DNA from: Haloplanus sp. CK5-1
GTDB lineage: Archaea; Halobacteriota; Halobacteria; Halobacteriales; Haloferacaceae
Assembly (NCBI RefSeq): GCF_037201915.1
Contig: NZ_CP147505.1
Span: 1,860,001 to 1,924,000, forward strand
DNA length: 64,000 nucleotides
Reading direction: 5' to 3'
The position numbers and the translations under genes were made by a program. The notes beneath the pieces were generated by a model. That model was not told where the DNA came from, searched no databases, and saw only the letters and a program-made list of their open reading frames with translations. Positions 24,508 through 33,231 of this stretch are shown here, piece after piece. Position 1 is the first letter of the stretch. Each line of letters opens with the position of its first letter.

Positions 24508-24996
24508 TCAGTCCTCGGTCTCGGTGAGCATTCCGAGGCTACGCACCCGCTGTACGAACGTCTCGACCGACGCGGGGACTTCGTTGTCCGGCATCGCGTC
24601 CGTCGTCTCGATCCGTTCGAACGCGGCGGAGATGCCCTCGGTCGTCGACTCGATCGTCGCGACCGCTTCCGGATGCTCCTCTCGCCACTCGGCGATCTCG
24701 TCCTTGTCGAGGACGCAGTTCACGTTCGCGACGCCGTCGTCACCGACCCGTTCGCCGAGCGCCCGGAGGGCGGGGACGAGCGTCCCGTACTGGGCGACGA
24801 CGTCGCCGAAGGTCTCGACGACGTCGGCGCGGTCACCGTCGACGGTGATACCCTCGATGTCGAGCATCCGATCGAAATCCTCGACGAGGGCCGCCTCGTC
24901 GGGAGGCTCCTCCGGAACCTCGACGACCAGAACGCCCGTCCCGTCGTCATCGGTGTCCTCGCGAATGCGCAACAGGTCGCGGAGCCGATCGAGCAT
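24508..24996 (-). CDS. Conserved haloarchaeal protein, unknown function
   Basis: This 162-residue acidic protein has an N-terminal stretch MLDRLRDLLRIRE, two alpha/beta-looking segments and a C-terminal helical part (VPASVETFVQRVRSLGMLTE). I do not recognise a family and see no membrane segment or metal motif. A TATA-like element (CGTTTATGAC, about 25022-25031) lies a leaderless distance before ATG 24996, which supports that start over 25023. It is divergent from the glutamate-cysteine-ligase-like gene. Confidence 0.75.
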   Translation of the reverse strand: MLDRLRDLLRIREDTDDDGTGVLVVEVPEEPPDEAALVEDFDRMLDIEGITVDGDRADVVETFGDVVAQYGTLVPALRALGERVGDDGVANVNCVLDKDEIAEWREEHPEAVATIESTTEGISAAFERIETTDAMPDNEVPASVETFVQRVRSLGMLTETED

Positions 24997-25101
24997 GGTC
25001 AGGCCCTGTCGGTGGCGCGTCATAAACGTACTGCCGTCGTGGAGCTGGCTCCGTTTTCCCGAGTCATCGGATTGAAGACGATGTGTGGTGCAGGGGAGGG
25101 T

Positions 25102-26640
25102 ATGAACGGCGAGTTGGCGGCGCGCGTCCGGGACGTCCTCGACGTGAGCGTCTCCGAGTTCGACGCGCAGGCACGGGCCGACGCCGAGGTGGTCAAGTCC
25201 GAACTCAGGGACGGCACCTTCGACAACCACCGGTCGATCATCGGTCTGGAGTACGAGTTCTACGCCGTCGCCGACGGCCGGTGGCGGCGCGAGACCGGCG
25301 ACGACGACGGCGCGGAACTCGTCCGCGTCCCCCGTCGCCTCCTCGAACTCATCCGCTTCGAGAAGGAACTCGGCCTCCACAACGCCGAGTTGACGACCAG
25401 TCCGCAACCGCTGAACGCCGAGGGACTCCGGGCACAGGCCGCGGGCGTCCGTTCCCACCTCGAATCGGCGCTCCAGACGACCCGCATCGAGGGGATGCGC
25501 CTCGTCAGCGACGGCCTCTGGACGGTCCCGCCGTCGGGCGAGACGGCGCGTGGCTACCTCACCGACAGCATCTCCGATGGGGGGATCCGAATCGCCACCA
25601 ACATGACCGACGCCGTGCGGTACCACGCCATGGCCAACGGGACGAACGCACCGAGGCCGTTCGTCCTCGACGCGCCACACGTCAGCCTCGAGGCCGACAC
25701 CGTGATGCCCGAGAGCCTCATCACCTCGATCCAGCCCCACTATCAAGTGCCACACGCCTCCGACCTCCCCACCTACCACAACTACGCGCTGCGGATCGCC
25801 GGCCCGCTACTGGCGCTCGCGGTCAATTCGCCCTTTTTTCCGCCGGATCTCTACGACGAGAACGCCGACCCGGCGGCCGTCGTCGACGACGCGTGGGCCG
25901 AGAACCGCATCTTCGTCTTCGAGTCGGTGCTCAACGACGACGAGTCCGCGAAGGTGCGGTTCCCCGACGACCTCGGCACTGTCGAGGAGGCGGTCGACCG
26001 CGTCGCCAACGATCCGACCGTCGTGCCGATGCCCGTCGACCGTGGCGACCGCTTCGACGACAAGTTCGCCACCCTTAGGCGCAAGCACGGCACCTTCTGG
26101 CGGTGGGTGCGCCCGGTGTTCGACGGGGCTACCCGCTCCTCGGCGAACGCCCGCATCGAGTTCCGTCCCATCGCCGCCCAGCCGACCGTCCGTGACTCGA
26201 TGGCTTTCATGGCGACGTTCGCCGGGCTGATGGAGAGCCTCCCGCGCCACGAACACCCGGTCATCGGGCAGGAGTGGTCGGTCGCGAAGGAGAACTTCTA
26301 CACCGCGGCTCGCCGCGGTCTCGAGGGCGAACAGCGCTGGATCACCAACGACGGACAGGAGACGACCGACGAGGAACGGCTCTACGACGACCTGCTCTCC
26401 CACGCAGTCGAGGGGCTCCGGAGCGCCGGGTGTACGACCGAGGCGGCCGAGTCCTACGTCGCGCCGCTTCGCGCACGCGTCGAGTCGGGGGTCACACCCG
26501 CCGGCTGGAAGCGGTCGCGGGTCCACAGTCGAATCGAAGCCGGGGACTCCCTGTCCGTGGCGATTCCAGCGATGCAGCGGGCGTACGTCGACGAGCAGAC
26601 CAATACGCTACTCGACGGTGCGTTCACCGACTGGTGGTGA
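25102..26640 (+). CDS. Glutamate-cysteine ligase-like (GCS2 superfamily) protein
   Basis: This 512-residue protein resembles carboxylate-amine ligases of the glutamate-cysteine ligase fold. IIGLEYEFYAVADG carries the acidic metal-binding pattern near the N-terminus, and LHNAELTTSPQPL and SANARIEFRPIAAQPTV contain further conserved acids. Haloarchaea make gamma-glutamylcysteine as their main thiol, but the characterised enzyme is, as I recall, shorter than this. The product could therefore be a different amide-forming enzyme. ATG 25102 follows a purine-rich GGGGAGGG; ATG 25081 in frame is an alternative. Confidence 0.75.
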   Translation: MNGELAARVRDVLDVSVSEFDAQARADAEVVKSELRDGTFDNHRSIIGLEYEFYAVADGRWRRETGDDDGAELVRVPRRLLELIRFEKELGLHNAELTTSPQPLNAEGLRAQAAGVRSHLESALQTTRIEGMRLVSDGLWTVPPSGETARGYLTDSISDGGIRIATNMTDAVRYHAMANGTNAPRPFVLDAPHVSLEADTVMPESLITSIQPHYQVPHASDLPTYHNYALRIAGPLLALAVNSPFFPPDLYDENADPAAVVDDAWAENRIFVFESVLNDDESAKVRFPDDLGTVEEAVDRVANDPTVVPMPVDRGDRFDDKFATLRRKHGTFWRWVRPVFDGATRSSANARIEFRPIAAQPTVRDSMAFMATFAGLMESLPRHEHPVIGQEWSVAKENFYTAARRGLEGEQRWITNDGQETTDEERLYDDLLSHAVEGLRSAGCTTEAAESYVAPLRARVESGVTPAGWKRSRVHSRIEAGDSLSVAIPAMQRAYVDEQTNTLLDGAFTDWW

Positions 26641-26644
26641 CGGT

Positions 26645-27376
26645 TTACAGAAGCGCGTCGAAGTCCTTGTGTTTCGTGATGTCGACGCCGTCGTCGGTGA
26701 CCACGGCCACGTTGATGCCGTTGCCGGAGGCCAGGTCACGCTCGACGGCGCTCTGGATGGCGTGGGCCGCGACCGAGCGGGCCTCGTCGACGGAGAGGTC
26801 CGACTCGTACTCCTGTTCGAGGACACCGAGCGCGTACTGACTCCCGGAGCCCGAGACGGCGTACTCCTCTTCCATCATGCCGCCGAGTGGGTCGAGGCTG
26901 TAGACGTGTGTGCCGTCCTCGTCGACGCCACCCAGGAGCGGCGAGACGATGAAGAAGCCACCCGAGCGCAGGAAGTTGCTCGTGAGCGTCGACAGCGCTT
27001 CCATGCTCATGTCTTTCCCACGGCGGGTCTCGTAGAGACTGGTTTCCGACCGGAGCGCGCGGATGAGCGACTGGGCGGCCGACACCGACCCCGCGATGGT
27101 GAGGGCGGCGTTGGGATGGATCTGTTCGACCTTCTGGACGTCCTTGCTGGAGACCATCCGGCCGGCGCTTGCCCGCATGTCCGTCGCCATCACGACGCCC
27201 TCTTCGGTCGCGAGACCGACGGTCGTCGTTCCGGTCTTCATCTCCTCGTCCTCCGCGGCGGCGAGGCGCTCGTCCCTGTCGGTGAACTCGCCGATCTCCG
27301 GACCGAACACCTGTTGCTCGTTGCCGTCGAGGTGGTCCTGCGTCCGCGAAAAGTCCTGATTCGTGGGGGTACGCAT
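26645..27376 (-). CDS. psmB: 20S proteasome beta subunit
   Basis: This 243-residue proteolytic subunit has a propeptide of 49 residues, predicted to be removed autocatalytically at MKTG / TTTVGLAT. That leaves Thr50 as the N-terminal nucleophile. The Lys-containing GVVMATDMRASAGRMV and later SGSGSQYALGVLEQEY motifs are intact. The propeptide length equals what is known for Haloferax beta. A TGCATTTATC element (27401-27410) sits a leaderless distance before ATG 27376. Alpha subunits are not in the window. Confidence 0.97.
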   Translation of the reverse strand: MRTPTNQDFSRTQDHLDGNEQQVFGPEIGEFTDRDERLAAAEDEEMKTGTTTVGLATEEGVVMATDMRASAGRMVSSKDVQKVEQIHPNAALTIAGSVSAAQSLIRALRSETSLYETRRGKDMSMEALSTLTSNFLRSGGFFIVSPLLGGVDEDGTHVYSLDPLGGMMEEEYAVSGSGSQYALGVLEQEYESDLSVDEARSVAAHAIQSAVERDLASGNGINVAVVTDDGVDITKHKDFDALL

Positions 27377-27424
27377 CACCCGTTCTTGTAGAGGCGCGCT
27401 GATAAATGCAGCCCTTCCCGACCG

Positions 27425-27592
27425 TCAGGCGGCGTTCTCGTAGGCTCGGCCGGCCGCTGCCACGGCCTCGCCCAGCGGGAGCGTGACGCCGAACCGGCGG
27501 GTCAACAGCGCGACCGGCATCAGCGCGATGCCGAGGACGAGGGTCAACTGGTAGCACGCGAACACGACTGCACGGGACGGTGACTCGATCAT
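27425..27592 (-). CDS. Small single-helix membrane protein
   Basis: This 55-residue protein has one hydrophobic helix (VVFACYQLTLVLGIALMPVA) followed by a basic LLTRRFG and an amphipathic tail ending AYENAA. A strong TATA-like GTATATATAC (27621-27630) lies a leaderless distance before ATG 27592. This argues against the longer in-frame starts and supports real expression. Function unknown; the convergent-free position beside psmB gives no clue. Confidence 0.72.
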   Translation of the reverse strand: MIESPSRAVVFACYQLTLVLGIALMPVALLTRRFGVTLPLGEAVAAAGRAYENAA

Positions 27593-27840
27593 CTGCGTGG
27601 TCGTCCCACCGGCGGTCGGGGTATATATACTTTCTTCCTTCCGGGAGGGGACGACCCCGATCACGTCTCCCAATTCGCTCCCACGACGACTCGCGGCCGC
27701 CGTCGATCCCGGATCGGCTCCGATCGACGGATACTGGGCGTGGCGTACCTCCGACATACGCATAACTTACGACGCCCATCGACAGGGCGTACGCGCCGGC
27801 GTGGGAAACGCTGATACCTCACGTCTCCCTACGACGGCCC

Positions 27841-28275
27841 ATGTCAAACTGGACCGACAGGATCGTCAGCGACCGGATGGCCGTCGACCGGGAGTTCAGC
27901 GATCGGGTCCGCTCCTCCGAGTTCACCAATCAGGAGTGGGGGCTGATCATGACCGCCGTCGAGTTCGAGATCGAACACGCGGACGACCCCGAACGCGCAC
28001 GGGTCGTCCCCGACACCGAGAACCTCCCGCAGATGATCCCCGAACTGGAGAAGGTCCAGGGTGGGATGGGTCCCGGTGGTCAGGGCGGTGGCGGTGACAG
28101 CGGCGACGGCGTCTTCGACGCCATCCGCGGCGCACTCGGTCTGAGCGGCGACGACGAGGCCGAGCGACTCGACGCGGCCGAACGACTGGTCGAGGAGTAC
28201 GCCGACGCGCTTCAGGAACGCCTCGAGGATCGCGGAAAGTGGGACGACGTCCGCGACGCGTACGACGGCGACTAA
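27841..28275 (+). CDS. Conserved haloarchaeal protein (possibly DUF5799)
   Basis: This 144-residue cytosolic protein has a conserved-looking N-terminus (MSNWTDRIVSDRMAVD and NQEWGLIMTAVEFEIE). A Gly-rich linker around residues 75-90 joins it to a charged C-terminal helix. The pattern recalls an uncharacterised haloarchaeal family, possibly DUF5799, from memory and unverified. The Gly linker suggests two small helical modules. Its stop overlaps the stop of the antisense 49-residue gene that follows. Confidence 0.8.
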   Translation: MSNWTDRIVSDRMAVDREFSDRVRSSEFTNQEWGLIMTAVEFEIEHADDPERARVVPDTENLPQMIPELEKVQGGMGPGGQGGGGDSGDGVFDAIRGALGLSGDDEAERLDAAERLVEEYADALQERLEDRGKWDDVRDAYDGD

Positions 28276-28421
28276 ACCTCGTCGCCGCCGTGGAACAGCG
28301 TCAACTCCTCGGCTTCGTAGATGTTGATCAGCTCCGTGACGATCTCGTCGTACTCCTCGTCGTCCTGTCGGAGGCTGTCGAGGCGTGCGACCGTCTCGTC
28401 GTCGAGGTGAACTTGTGGCAT
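28272..28421 (-). CDS. 49-residue antitoxin-like/RHH-like small protein
   Basis: Reading the minus strand from ATG 28421 gives a 49-residue acidic protein beginning MPQVHLDDETVARLDSLRQ and ending LTLFHGGDEV. The short beta-like start and two helices (TVARLDSLRQDDEEYDEIVTELI has the helix-turn-helix spacing) resemble ribbon-helix-helix or VapB-type small proteins common in haloarchaea. No toxin partner is adjacent. It converges with the preceding gene and the two stop codons overlap. Function unknown. Confidence 0.72.
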   Translation of the reverse strand: MPQVHLDDETVARLDSLRQDDEEYDEIVTELINIYEAEELTLFHGGDEV

Positions 28422-28446
28422 ACGTGAACGAAGGGGACCCGAGCTC

Positions 28447-29433
28447 TTAACTCTCCGGCAGACGCTCGATCACCCTATCGGTGAACGCGTCGGTGCCCGC
28501 CGAGCCGCCGAGATCCGGCGTCCGTGGTCCCTCTGCGAGCGTCGACTCGACGGCCGTCCGGACGTCGGCGGCCGCGTCGTCGTGGTCGAGGAAGTCCAGC
28601 AGCATCGCCGCCGAGAGGATGGTCGCCGTCGGATTGGCGACGCCCTCGCCCGCGATGTCGGGCGCACAGCCGTGGACCGGTTCGAAGAGTCCCCGATCGG
28701 AGCCGACGTTCGCGCTCGGGAGCAATCCGAGGCCGCCGACCAGTCCAGCCGCCAGATCGGAGAGCATGTCGCCCGCCAGATTGGGACAGACGATCACGTC
28801 GTACCCCGTGGGATCCATGGCGAGGTGTGTCGCCATCGCGTCCATGTACCCGTCGTCGACGTCGACGCCGCGGTCGCTTGCCACCTCTCGGATCGTGTCG
28901 ACGAACAGGCCGTCCGTGACCCGCATCACGTTGTTCTTGTGGGCGACGGTGACCCCGTCGTGGCCGTTCGCGTCGGCGTAGTCGCAGGCGAACTCGCCGA
29001 GTCGCCGCGACGCGGACTGGGTCACCAGCCGCGTCAGCGTCGACACGTCCTCCGAGAGGCGGTTCTCGATGCCGGCGTAGACGCCTTCCGTGTTCTCCCG
29101 CAGGATGACCAGATCCGTCTCCGGTTGGACGGCGTCGACGCCGGGGTACGTCCGCGCCGGGCGCACGTTGACGAAGGAGTCGACCGCGTCCCGGAGCGGG
29201 AGGATCACGTCCGCCGACGTCTCGCCCGTCGCACCGAACAGCGTCGCGTCCGCGTTCGTGACCGCCTCGACCGTCTCGTCGGGGAGGGGGTCGCCGGTCC
29301 GCTCGGCGACGGCGTCGCCCGCCTCAACGTGGACGAACTCGAAGTCGGCAACCGCCTCCAGTACCCGCAGGGTCGCCGGGACGACCTCGTGGCCGATCCC
29401 GTCGCCCGGGAGCACCGCGACGGTCTCGGTCAT
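28447..29433 (-). CDS. leuB: 3-isopropylmalate dehydrogenase
   Basis: This 328-residue enzyme oxidises and decarboxylates 3-isopropylmalate to 2-oxoisocaproate with NAD in leucine synthesis. Family motifs include [35 protein letters not shown] and [22 protein letters not shown] (metal-binding Asp), then [18 protein letters not shown]. It is the last gene of the ilv/leu unit and overlaps leuD (ATGA). Acting on methylmalate in a citramalate route to isoleucine is also possible, since related enzymes do both. Confidence 0.95.
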   Translation of the reverse strand: MTETVAVLPGDGIGHEVVPATLRVLEAVADFEFVHVEAGDAVAERTGDPLPDETVEAVTNADATLFGATGETSADVILPLRDAVDSFVNVRPARTYPGVDAVQPETDLVILRENTEGVYAGIENRLSEDVSTLTRLVTQSASRRLGEFACDYADANGHDGVTVAHKNNVMRVTDGLFVDTIREVASDRGVDVDDGYMDAMATHLAMDPTGYDVIVCPNLAGDMLSDLAAGLVGGLGLLPSANVGSDRGLFEPVHGCAPDIAGEGVANPTATILSAAMLLDFLDHDDAAADVRTAVESTLAEGPRTPDLGGSAGTDAFTDRVIERLPES

Positions 29434-30077
29434 CGCGACTCGACGTACGGCAGGTCGGCCGCCGTCTCGTCGATGGCGTCCATGTTCGACCGGAGCAGGG
29501 CGACGGTGTCCCAGATGCCCTGCACCAGCGCGCCGTGCATCGCCTCGTCGATGTCGACGTCGACGGTCTCGCCGTCGTAGGTGACCTGTCGATCGACCAC
29601 GTCGAGTTCGACCCCCGCCTCGGGGTTCGCCTCAACGAAGTCCTGGAGGTCCGCGACCGTCTCGGGATCGGTCGTCGCGGCCGGGATGCCGAGGGACTTG
29701 CAGTTGTCGGCGAAGATCTCGGCGAAGGACTCGCCGACGATGGCCTCGACGCCCCACCGGGCCAGCGCTCGCGGCGCGTGTTCCCGCGAGGAGCCACAGC
29801 CGAAGTTGTCGTTGACGACGAGGACGTTCGCGCCCTTGTACTCGTTGAACGGGTGGTCGTTGAGTTCGCCGTCGTCGTCGCGGCGGGCGTCGTAGAAGGC
29901 GTACTCGTCCATCCCCTCCCACGTCGTCGTCTTGAGAAAGCGGGCGGGGATGATCTGGTCGGTGTCGATGTCGTCGCCACGGACGGGGACGCCCGTCCCG
30001 GCGACGCGGCGGACCTTCATCTCCTCGACGCCGACGCCGTCTTCACGCGGGCTCTCCGACCCCTCGCCGTCGCTCAT
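29430..30077 (-). CDS. leuD: 3-isopropylmalate dehydratase small subunit
   Basis: This 215-residue subunit of the aconitase-type isomerase converts 2- to 3-isopropylmalate together with LeuC. Landmarks are [33 protein letters not shown] and [12 protein letters not shown]. Start 30077 overlaps the leuC stop (ATGA); Met at 30020 ([10 protein letters not shown]) is the alternative and gives the usual LeuD N-terminus. The extra 19 acidic residues are typical of haloarchaeal extensions. Confidence 0.95.
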   Translation of the reverse strand: MSDGEGSESPREDGVGVEEMKVRRVAGTGVPVRGDDIDTDQIIPARFLKTTTWEGMDEYAFYDARRDDDGELNDHPFNEYKGANVLVVNDNFGCGSSREHAPRALARWGVEAIVGESFAEIFADNCKSLGIPAATTDPETVADLQDFVEANPEAGVELDVVDRQVTYDGETVDVDIDEAMHGALVQGIWDTVALLRSNMDAIDETAADLPYVESR

Positions 30078-31492
30078 GCGCCCACCTCCATGCCGCGCAC
30101 GTCGGTCACTTCGCCCGCGACGGCGGCGGCGGCGACCATCGCCGGACTCATCAACACGGTCCGGCCGTCCTTGCTCCCCTGTCGACCCACGTAGTTGCGG
30201 TTCGACGACGACGCACACCGCTCGTCGCCCTCGAGGGAGTCGTCGTTCATGGCCAGACACATCGAACAGCCCGCTTCGCGCCACTCGAAGCCGGCGGCGC
30301 GGAACACGTCGTCGATCCCTTCGGCTTCGAGTGTCGACTTCACCGTCTGTGAACCGGGGACCGCGAGCGCGCGCACGTCTGGGTGGACCTCGCGGCCCTC
30401 CAACACGGCCGCGGCCTCGCGGAAGTCGCTCGTCCGGCCGTTCGTACAGGTGCCGAGGAAGGCCACGTCGATGGGGTAGCCCGCCATCGGCTCGCCGGGT
30501 TCGACGCCCGTGTGTTCCTGTGCGGTCCGGGCGGCCTCGCGTTCGCCCTCGGGCAGATCCTCGGGGGCCGGAACCGGATCCGAGACGCCGACGGCCTGCC
30601 CGGGGTTCGTCCCCCAGGTGACCATCGGTTCCAGGTCGTCGACGTCCAGGTGGACGACGTCGTCGTAGTCGGCGTCGTCGTCGCTGGCGACGGACTCCCA
30701 GTACGCCTTTCGCTCCTCGAAGGCGTCACCCTCGGGGACGAACTCGCGCCCCCGGAGGAACTCGTAGGTCGTCTCGTCGGGGTTGATGTAGCCCGCACGG
30801 GCACCACCCTCGATGGACATGTTACACACCGCAAGTCGCTCCTCCATCGAGAGGTCCCGCACCGCCTCGCCGCCGTACTCGTAGACGTAGCCGACGCCGC
30901 CGTCGACGCCGAGTTCGGCGATGATCTTCAGGATGAGATCCTTCGAGTGGACGCCCTCGCCGAGCGTGCCGTCGACCTCGATCCGACGGACCTCGGCCTT
31001 GTCGGCGGCGACACACTGCGAGGCCAACACGTCCCGGACCTGACTCGTCCCGATGCCGAAGGCGATGGAGCCGAAGGCCCCGTGGGTGGCGGTGTGGGAG
31101 TCGCCACAGACGACGGTCATCCCGGGTTGGGTCAGCCCCAACTCGGGCGCGACGACGTGGGTGATCCCCTGTTTGTCGGAGTCCAGTCCGTAGAACTGGA
31201 TGTCCGATTCGGTGGTGTTTCGCTCCAGCGCGGTGAGCATCCCCTCGGCGGAGTCGTCGGCCAGCGGGCGCTCGCGACCCTCGGGTCGCGTCGGGACGAT
31301 GTGGTCCACCGTCGCGACGTTGCGCTCGGGGTAGGGCACCTCGACACCACGTTCGCGCAGTTCCGAGAACGGCTGGGGGCTGGTCACCTCGTGGATGAGG
31401 TGGAGGCCGATGAACAGTTGGTCCTGCCCGTTGGGCAGGTCGGCCACCTTGTGGCGGTCCCACACCTTGTCGTACAGCGTACCCTCGCTCAT
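30074..31492 (-). CDS. leuC: 3-isopropylmalate dehydratase large subunit
   Basis: This 472-residue aconitase-family subunit carries the 4Fe-4S cluster. Cysteine ligands are visible in FLGTCTNGRTSDF and in EAGCSMCLAMN. The active-site pattern MTVVCGDSHTATHGAFGSIAFG is intact. It acts with LeuD. Its ATG overlaps the stop of a 38-residue ORF on the same strand, and its stop overlaps the leuD start, so translation is probably coupled across the unit. Confidence 0.96.
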   Translation of the reverse strand: MSEGTLYDKVWDRHKVADLPNGQDQLFIGLHLIHEVTSPQPFSELRERGVEVPYPERNVATVDHIVPTRPEGRERPLADDSAEGMLTALERNTTESDIQFYGLDSDKQGITHVVAPELGLTQPGMTVVCGDSHTATHGAFGSIAFGIGTSQVRDVLASQCVAADKAEVRRIEVDGTLGEGVHSKDLILKIIAELGVDGGVGYVYEYGGEAVRDLSMEERLAVCNMSIEGGARAGYINPDETTYEFLRGREFVPEGDAFEERKAYWESVASDDDADYDDVVHLDVDDLEPMVTWGTNPGQAVGVSDPVPAPEDLPEGEREAARTAQEHTGVEPGEPMAGYPIDVAFLGTCTNGRTSDFREAAAVLEGREVHPDVRALAVPGSQTVKSTLEAEGIDDVFRAAGFEWREAGCSMCLAMNDDSLEGDERCASSSNRNYVGRQGSKDGRTVLMSPAMVAAAAVAGEVTDVRGMEVGA

Positions 31493-31605
31493 CGGTCGGC
31501 GCTCGTACGGGAGAGGCGTCCCCGTCCCGCACCCAGGCGTGGCTCGTCCCCCCGCCCTCCGGCGGCGCGCTCCGTGCGGTCGACCGTGTCCGTCCGCTCA
31601 GTCAT
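31489..31605 (-). CDS. 38-residue ORF bridging ilvC and leuC
   Basis: ATG 31605 overlaps the end of ilvC by 8 nt. The 38-codon frame ends in a TGA that overlaps the leuC ATG, exactly filling the 105-nt gap. The peptide begins [17 protein letters not shown] and is rich in Arg, Gly and Asp with no hydrophobic segment. The double overlap mirrors the ATGA couplings of the real genes on either side. That suggests translation, at least to carry ribosomes from ilvC to leuC. From memory, an extra small gene sits at this place in Haloferax too; unverified. Confidence 0.55.
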   Translation of the reverse strand: MTERTDTVDRTERAAGGRGDEPRLGAGRGRLSRTSADR

Positions 31606-32638
31606 CCGCCGGGGCCTCTGCTTCTTCGGTGGACTCCTCCTCGGCCCAGGAGAACAGGGCGCGCAGTCGCTCGCCGACGTCCTCGATGTCGTGGTTCCGG
31701 TCGGCCTCGTGGAGTTGGGTGTAGGAGGGTCGTCCGGCCTGGTTCTCGAGGATCCACTCGCGGGCGAACTCGCCGTTCTGAACCTGCTCCAGCGCCTCGT
31801 CCATGTTCTCGCGGACGCCCTCGTCGACGATCTCCGGCCCCACCGCGAGGCCGCCGTACTCGGCAGTATCGGAGACCGAGTTCCACATCTCGGCCATCCC
31901 GCCCTCGTACATCAGGTCGACGATCAACTTCATCTCGTTGAGACACTCGAAGTACGCCATCTCCTCGCTGTAGCCGGCGTCGACCAGCGTCTCGTACCCC
32001 TTCTTGATGAGCTCCGTAATGCCGCCACAGAGGACGGCCTGCTCCCCGAACAGGTCCGTCTCGACCTCCTCTTGGAACGTCGTCTCGACGACGCCGGCGC
32101 GGGTGCAGCCGATGGCCTGAGCGTACGCGAGGGCTTCCTCTTTCGCGCTCCCGGTCTCGTCTTGGTACACGGCGAGCAGCGCCGGGGTCCCCGTCTCCTC
32201 GACGTAGTTGCGACGCAGGAGGTGTCCCGGCGTCTTCGGGGCGATCATCGTCACGTCGACGCCCTCGGGGGGTTGGATCTGGTTGTAGTGGATGTTGAAT
32301 CCGTGGGCGAACTGGAGGGTGTCCCCCTCTTCGATCCCGTCGCTGATGGCCTCGAACACCGCGGGCTGGACCGTGTCGGGAACCAGCATCGAGACGATGT
32401 CGGCCTCGGCGGCCGCGTCGTCCGGCGTCGCCACGCGCAGGCCGTCGTTCTCGGCCTGTGACCAGGAGTCCGAATCCCGTCGCAGACCGACGACCACGTC
32501 GATCCCGCTGTCCGAGAGGTTCTGTGCGTGGGCGTGGCCCTGGCTGCCGTAGCCGAGGACGGCCACGGTCTTGCCGCTGATTTCGTCGCTGTTCGCGTCG
32601 TCGTCGTAGTATACCGGTGTGGTGAATTCGTCTGTCAT
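31598..32638 (-). CDS. ilvC: Ketol-acid reductoisomerase
   Basis: This 346-residue class I enzyme catalyses the Mg- and NADPH-dependent step of valine and isoleucine synthesis. The Rossmann motif is [17 protein letters not shown]. Catalytic and metal residues are in [29 protein letters not shown] and [18 protein letters not shown]. An acidic C-terminal tail with several Glu is a haloarchaeal extension. It lies 2 nt after the ilvN stop. Confidence 0.97.
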   Translation of the reverse strand: MTDEFTTPVYYDDDANSDEISGKTVAVLGYGSQGHAHAQNLSDSGIDVVVGLRRDSDSWSQAENDGLRVATPDDAAAEADIVSMLVPDTVQPAVFEAISDGIEEGDTLQFAHGFNIHYNQIQPPEGVDVTMIAPKTPGHLLRRNYVEETGTPALLAVYQDETGSAKEEALAYAQAIGCTRAGVVETTFQEEVETDLFGEQAVLCGGITELIKKGYETLVDAGYSEEMAYFECLNEMKLIVDLMYEGGMAEMWNSVSDTAEYGGLAVGPEIVDEGVRENMDEALEQVQNGEFAREWILENQAGRPSYTQLHEADRNHDIEDVGERLRALFSWAEEESTEEAEAPADD

Positions 32639-32640
32639 GG

Positions 32641-33231
32641 TTACGTAGTCTTCCGCGTGCCGCGTTCGAGCGCCGCCGTCCCGGTCCGGACGATTTCGTG
32701 GATGCCGAACCGACCGAACGTCTCGACCGCGGCGTTGATCTTCTGCTCGCTGCCCGTGATCTCGACCGTCACCGACTCCTGGGAGACGTCGACGGTCTTG
32801 CCGTCGTACATCTCCGCGACCGCGCCCACCTGATCGGGGGCGGAGCCGTCCACCTTGATCAGGGCGAGTTCGCGCCGGATCGCGGTGGGTTCGAGTTCCG
32901 TGACGGCGATCACGGGGACGAGTTTCTGGAGTTGTTTCTTGGCCTGTTCGATGCCCGGTTCGGACTCCTCGATTTCGAGCGTGATCCGCGCCCGGTCGGG
33001 ATCGGTGGTCGGACCGACGGTGAGGCTTTCGATGTTGAACTGGCGTCGCCGGAACAGTCCGGAGATGTTCGCCAGCACGCCGGGTTCGTGTTTCACGAGC
33101 GCCGACAGGACAGCCCGTCTGTCCTCCGGCTCCGCCTCGACCTCGGGGTCGATCCGAATCCCCTGAGAGTTGCGCCGTCCGTCCGGGTCGGGGCGCTCCT
33201 CCGGTTCGGGGCCGTCGAGTCCATCGCTCAT
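32641..33231 (-). CDS. ilvN: Acetolactate synthase small (regulatory) subunit
   Basis: This 196-residue subunit has an ACT domain at about residues 38-115 ([33 protein letters not shown]). A C-terminal domain follows ([24 protein letters not shown]). It activates IlvB and confers valine feedback inhibition in the family. A polar 35-residue N-terminal extension is unusual compared with bacterial IlvN. The ATG overlaps the ilvB stop. Confidence 0.95.
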   Translation of the reverse strand: MSDGLDGPEPEERPDPDGRRNSQGIRIDPEVEAEPEDRRAVLSALVKHEPGVLANISGLFRRRQFNIESLTVGPTTDPDRARITLEIEESEPGIEQAKKQLQKLVPVIAVTELEPTAIRRELALIKVDGSAPDQVGAVAEMYDGKTVDVSQESVTVEITGSEQKINAAVETFGRFGIHEIVRTGTAALERGTRKTT

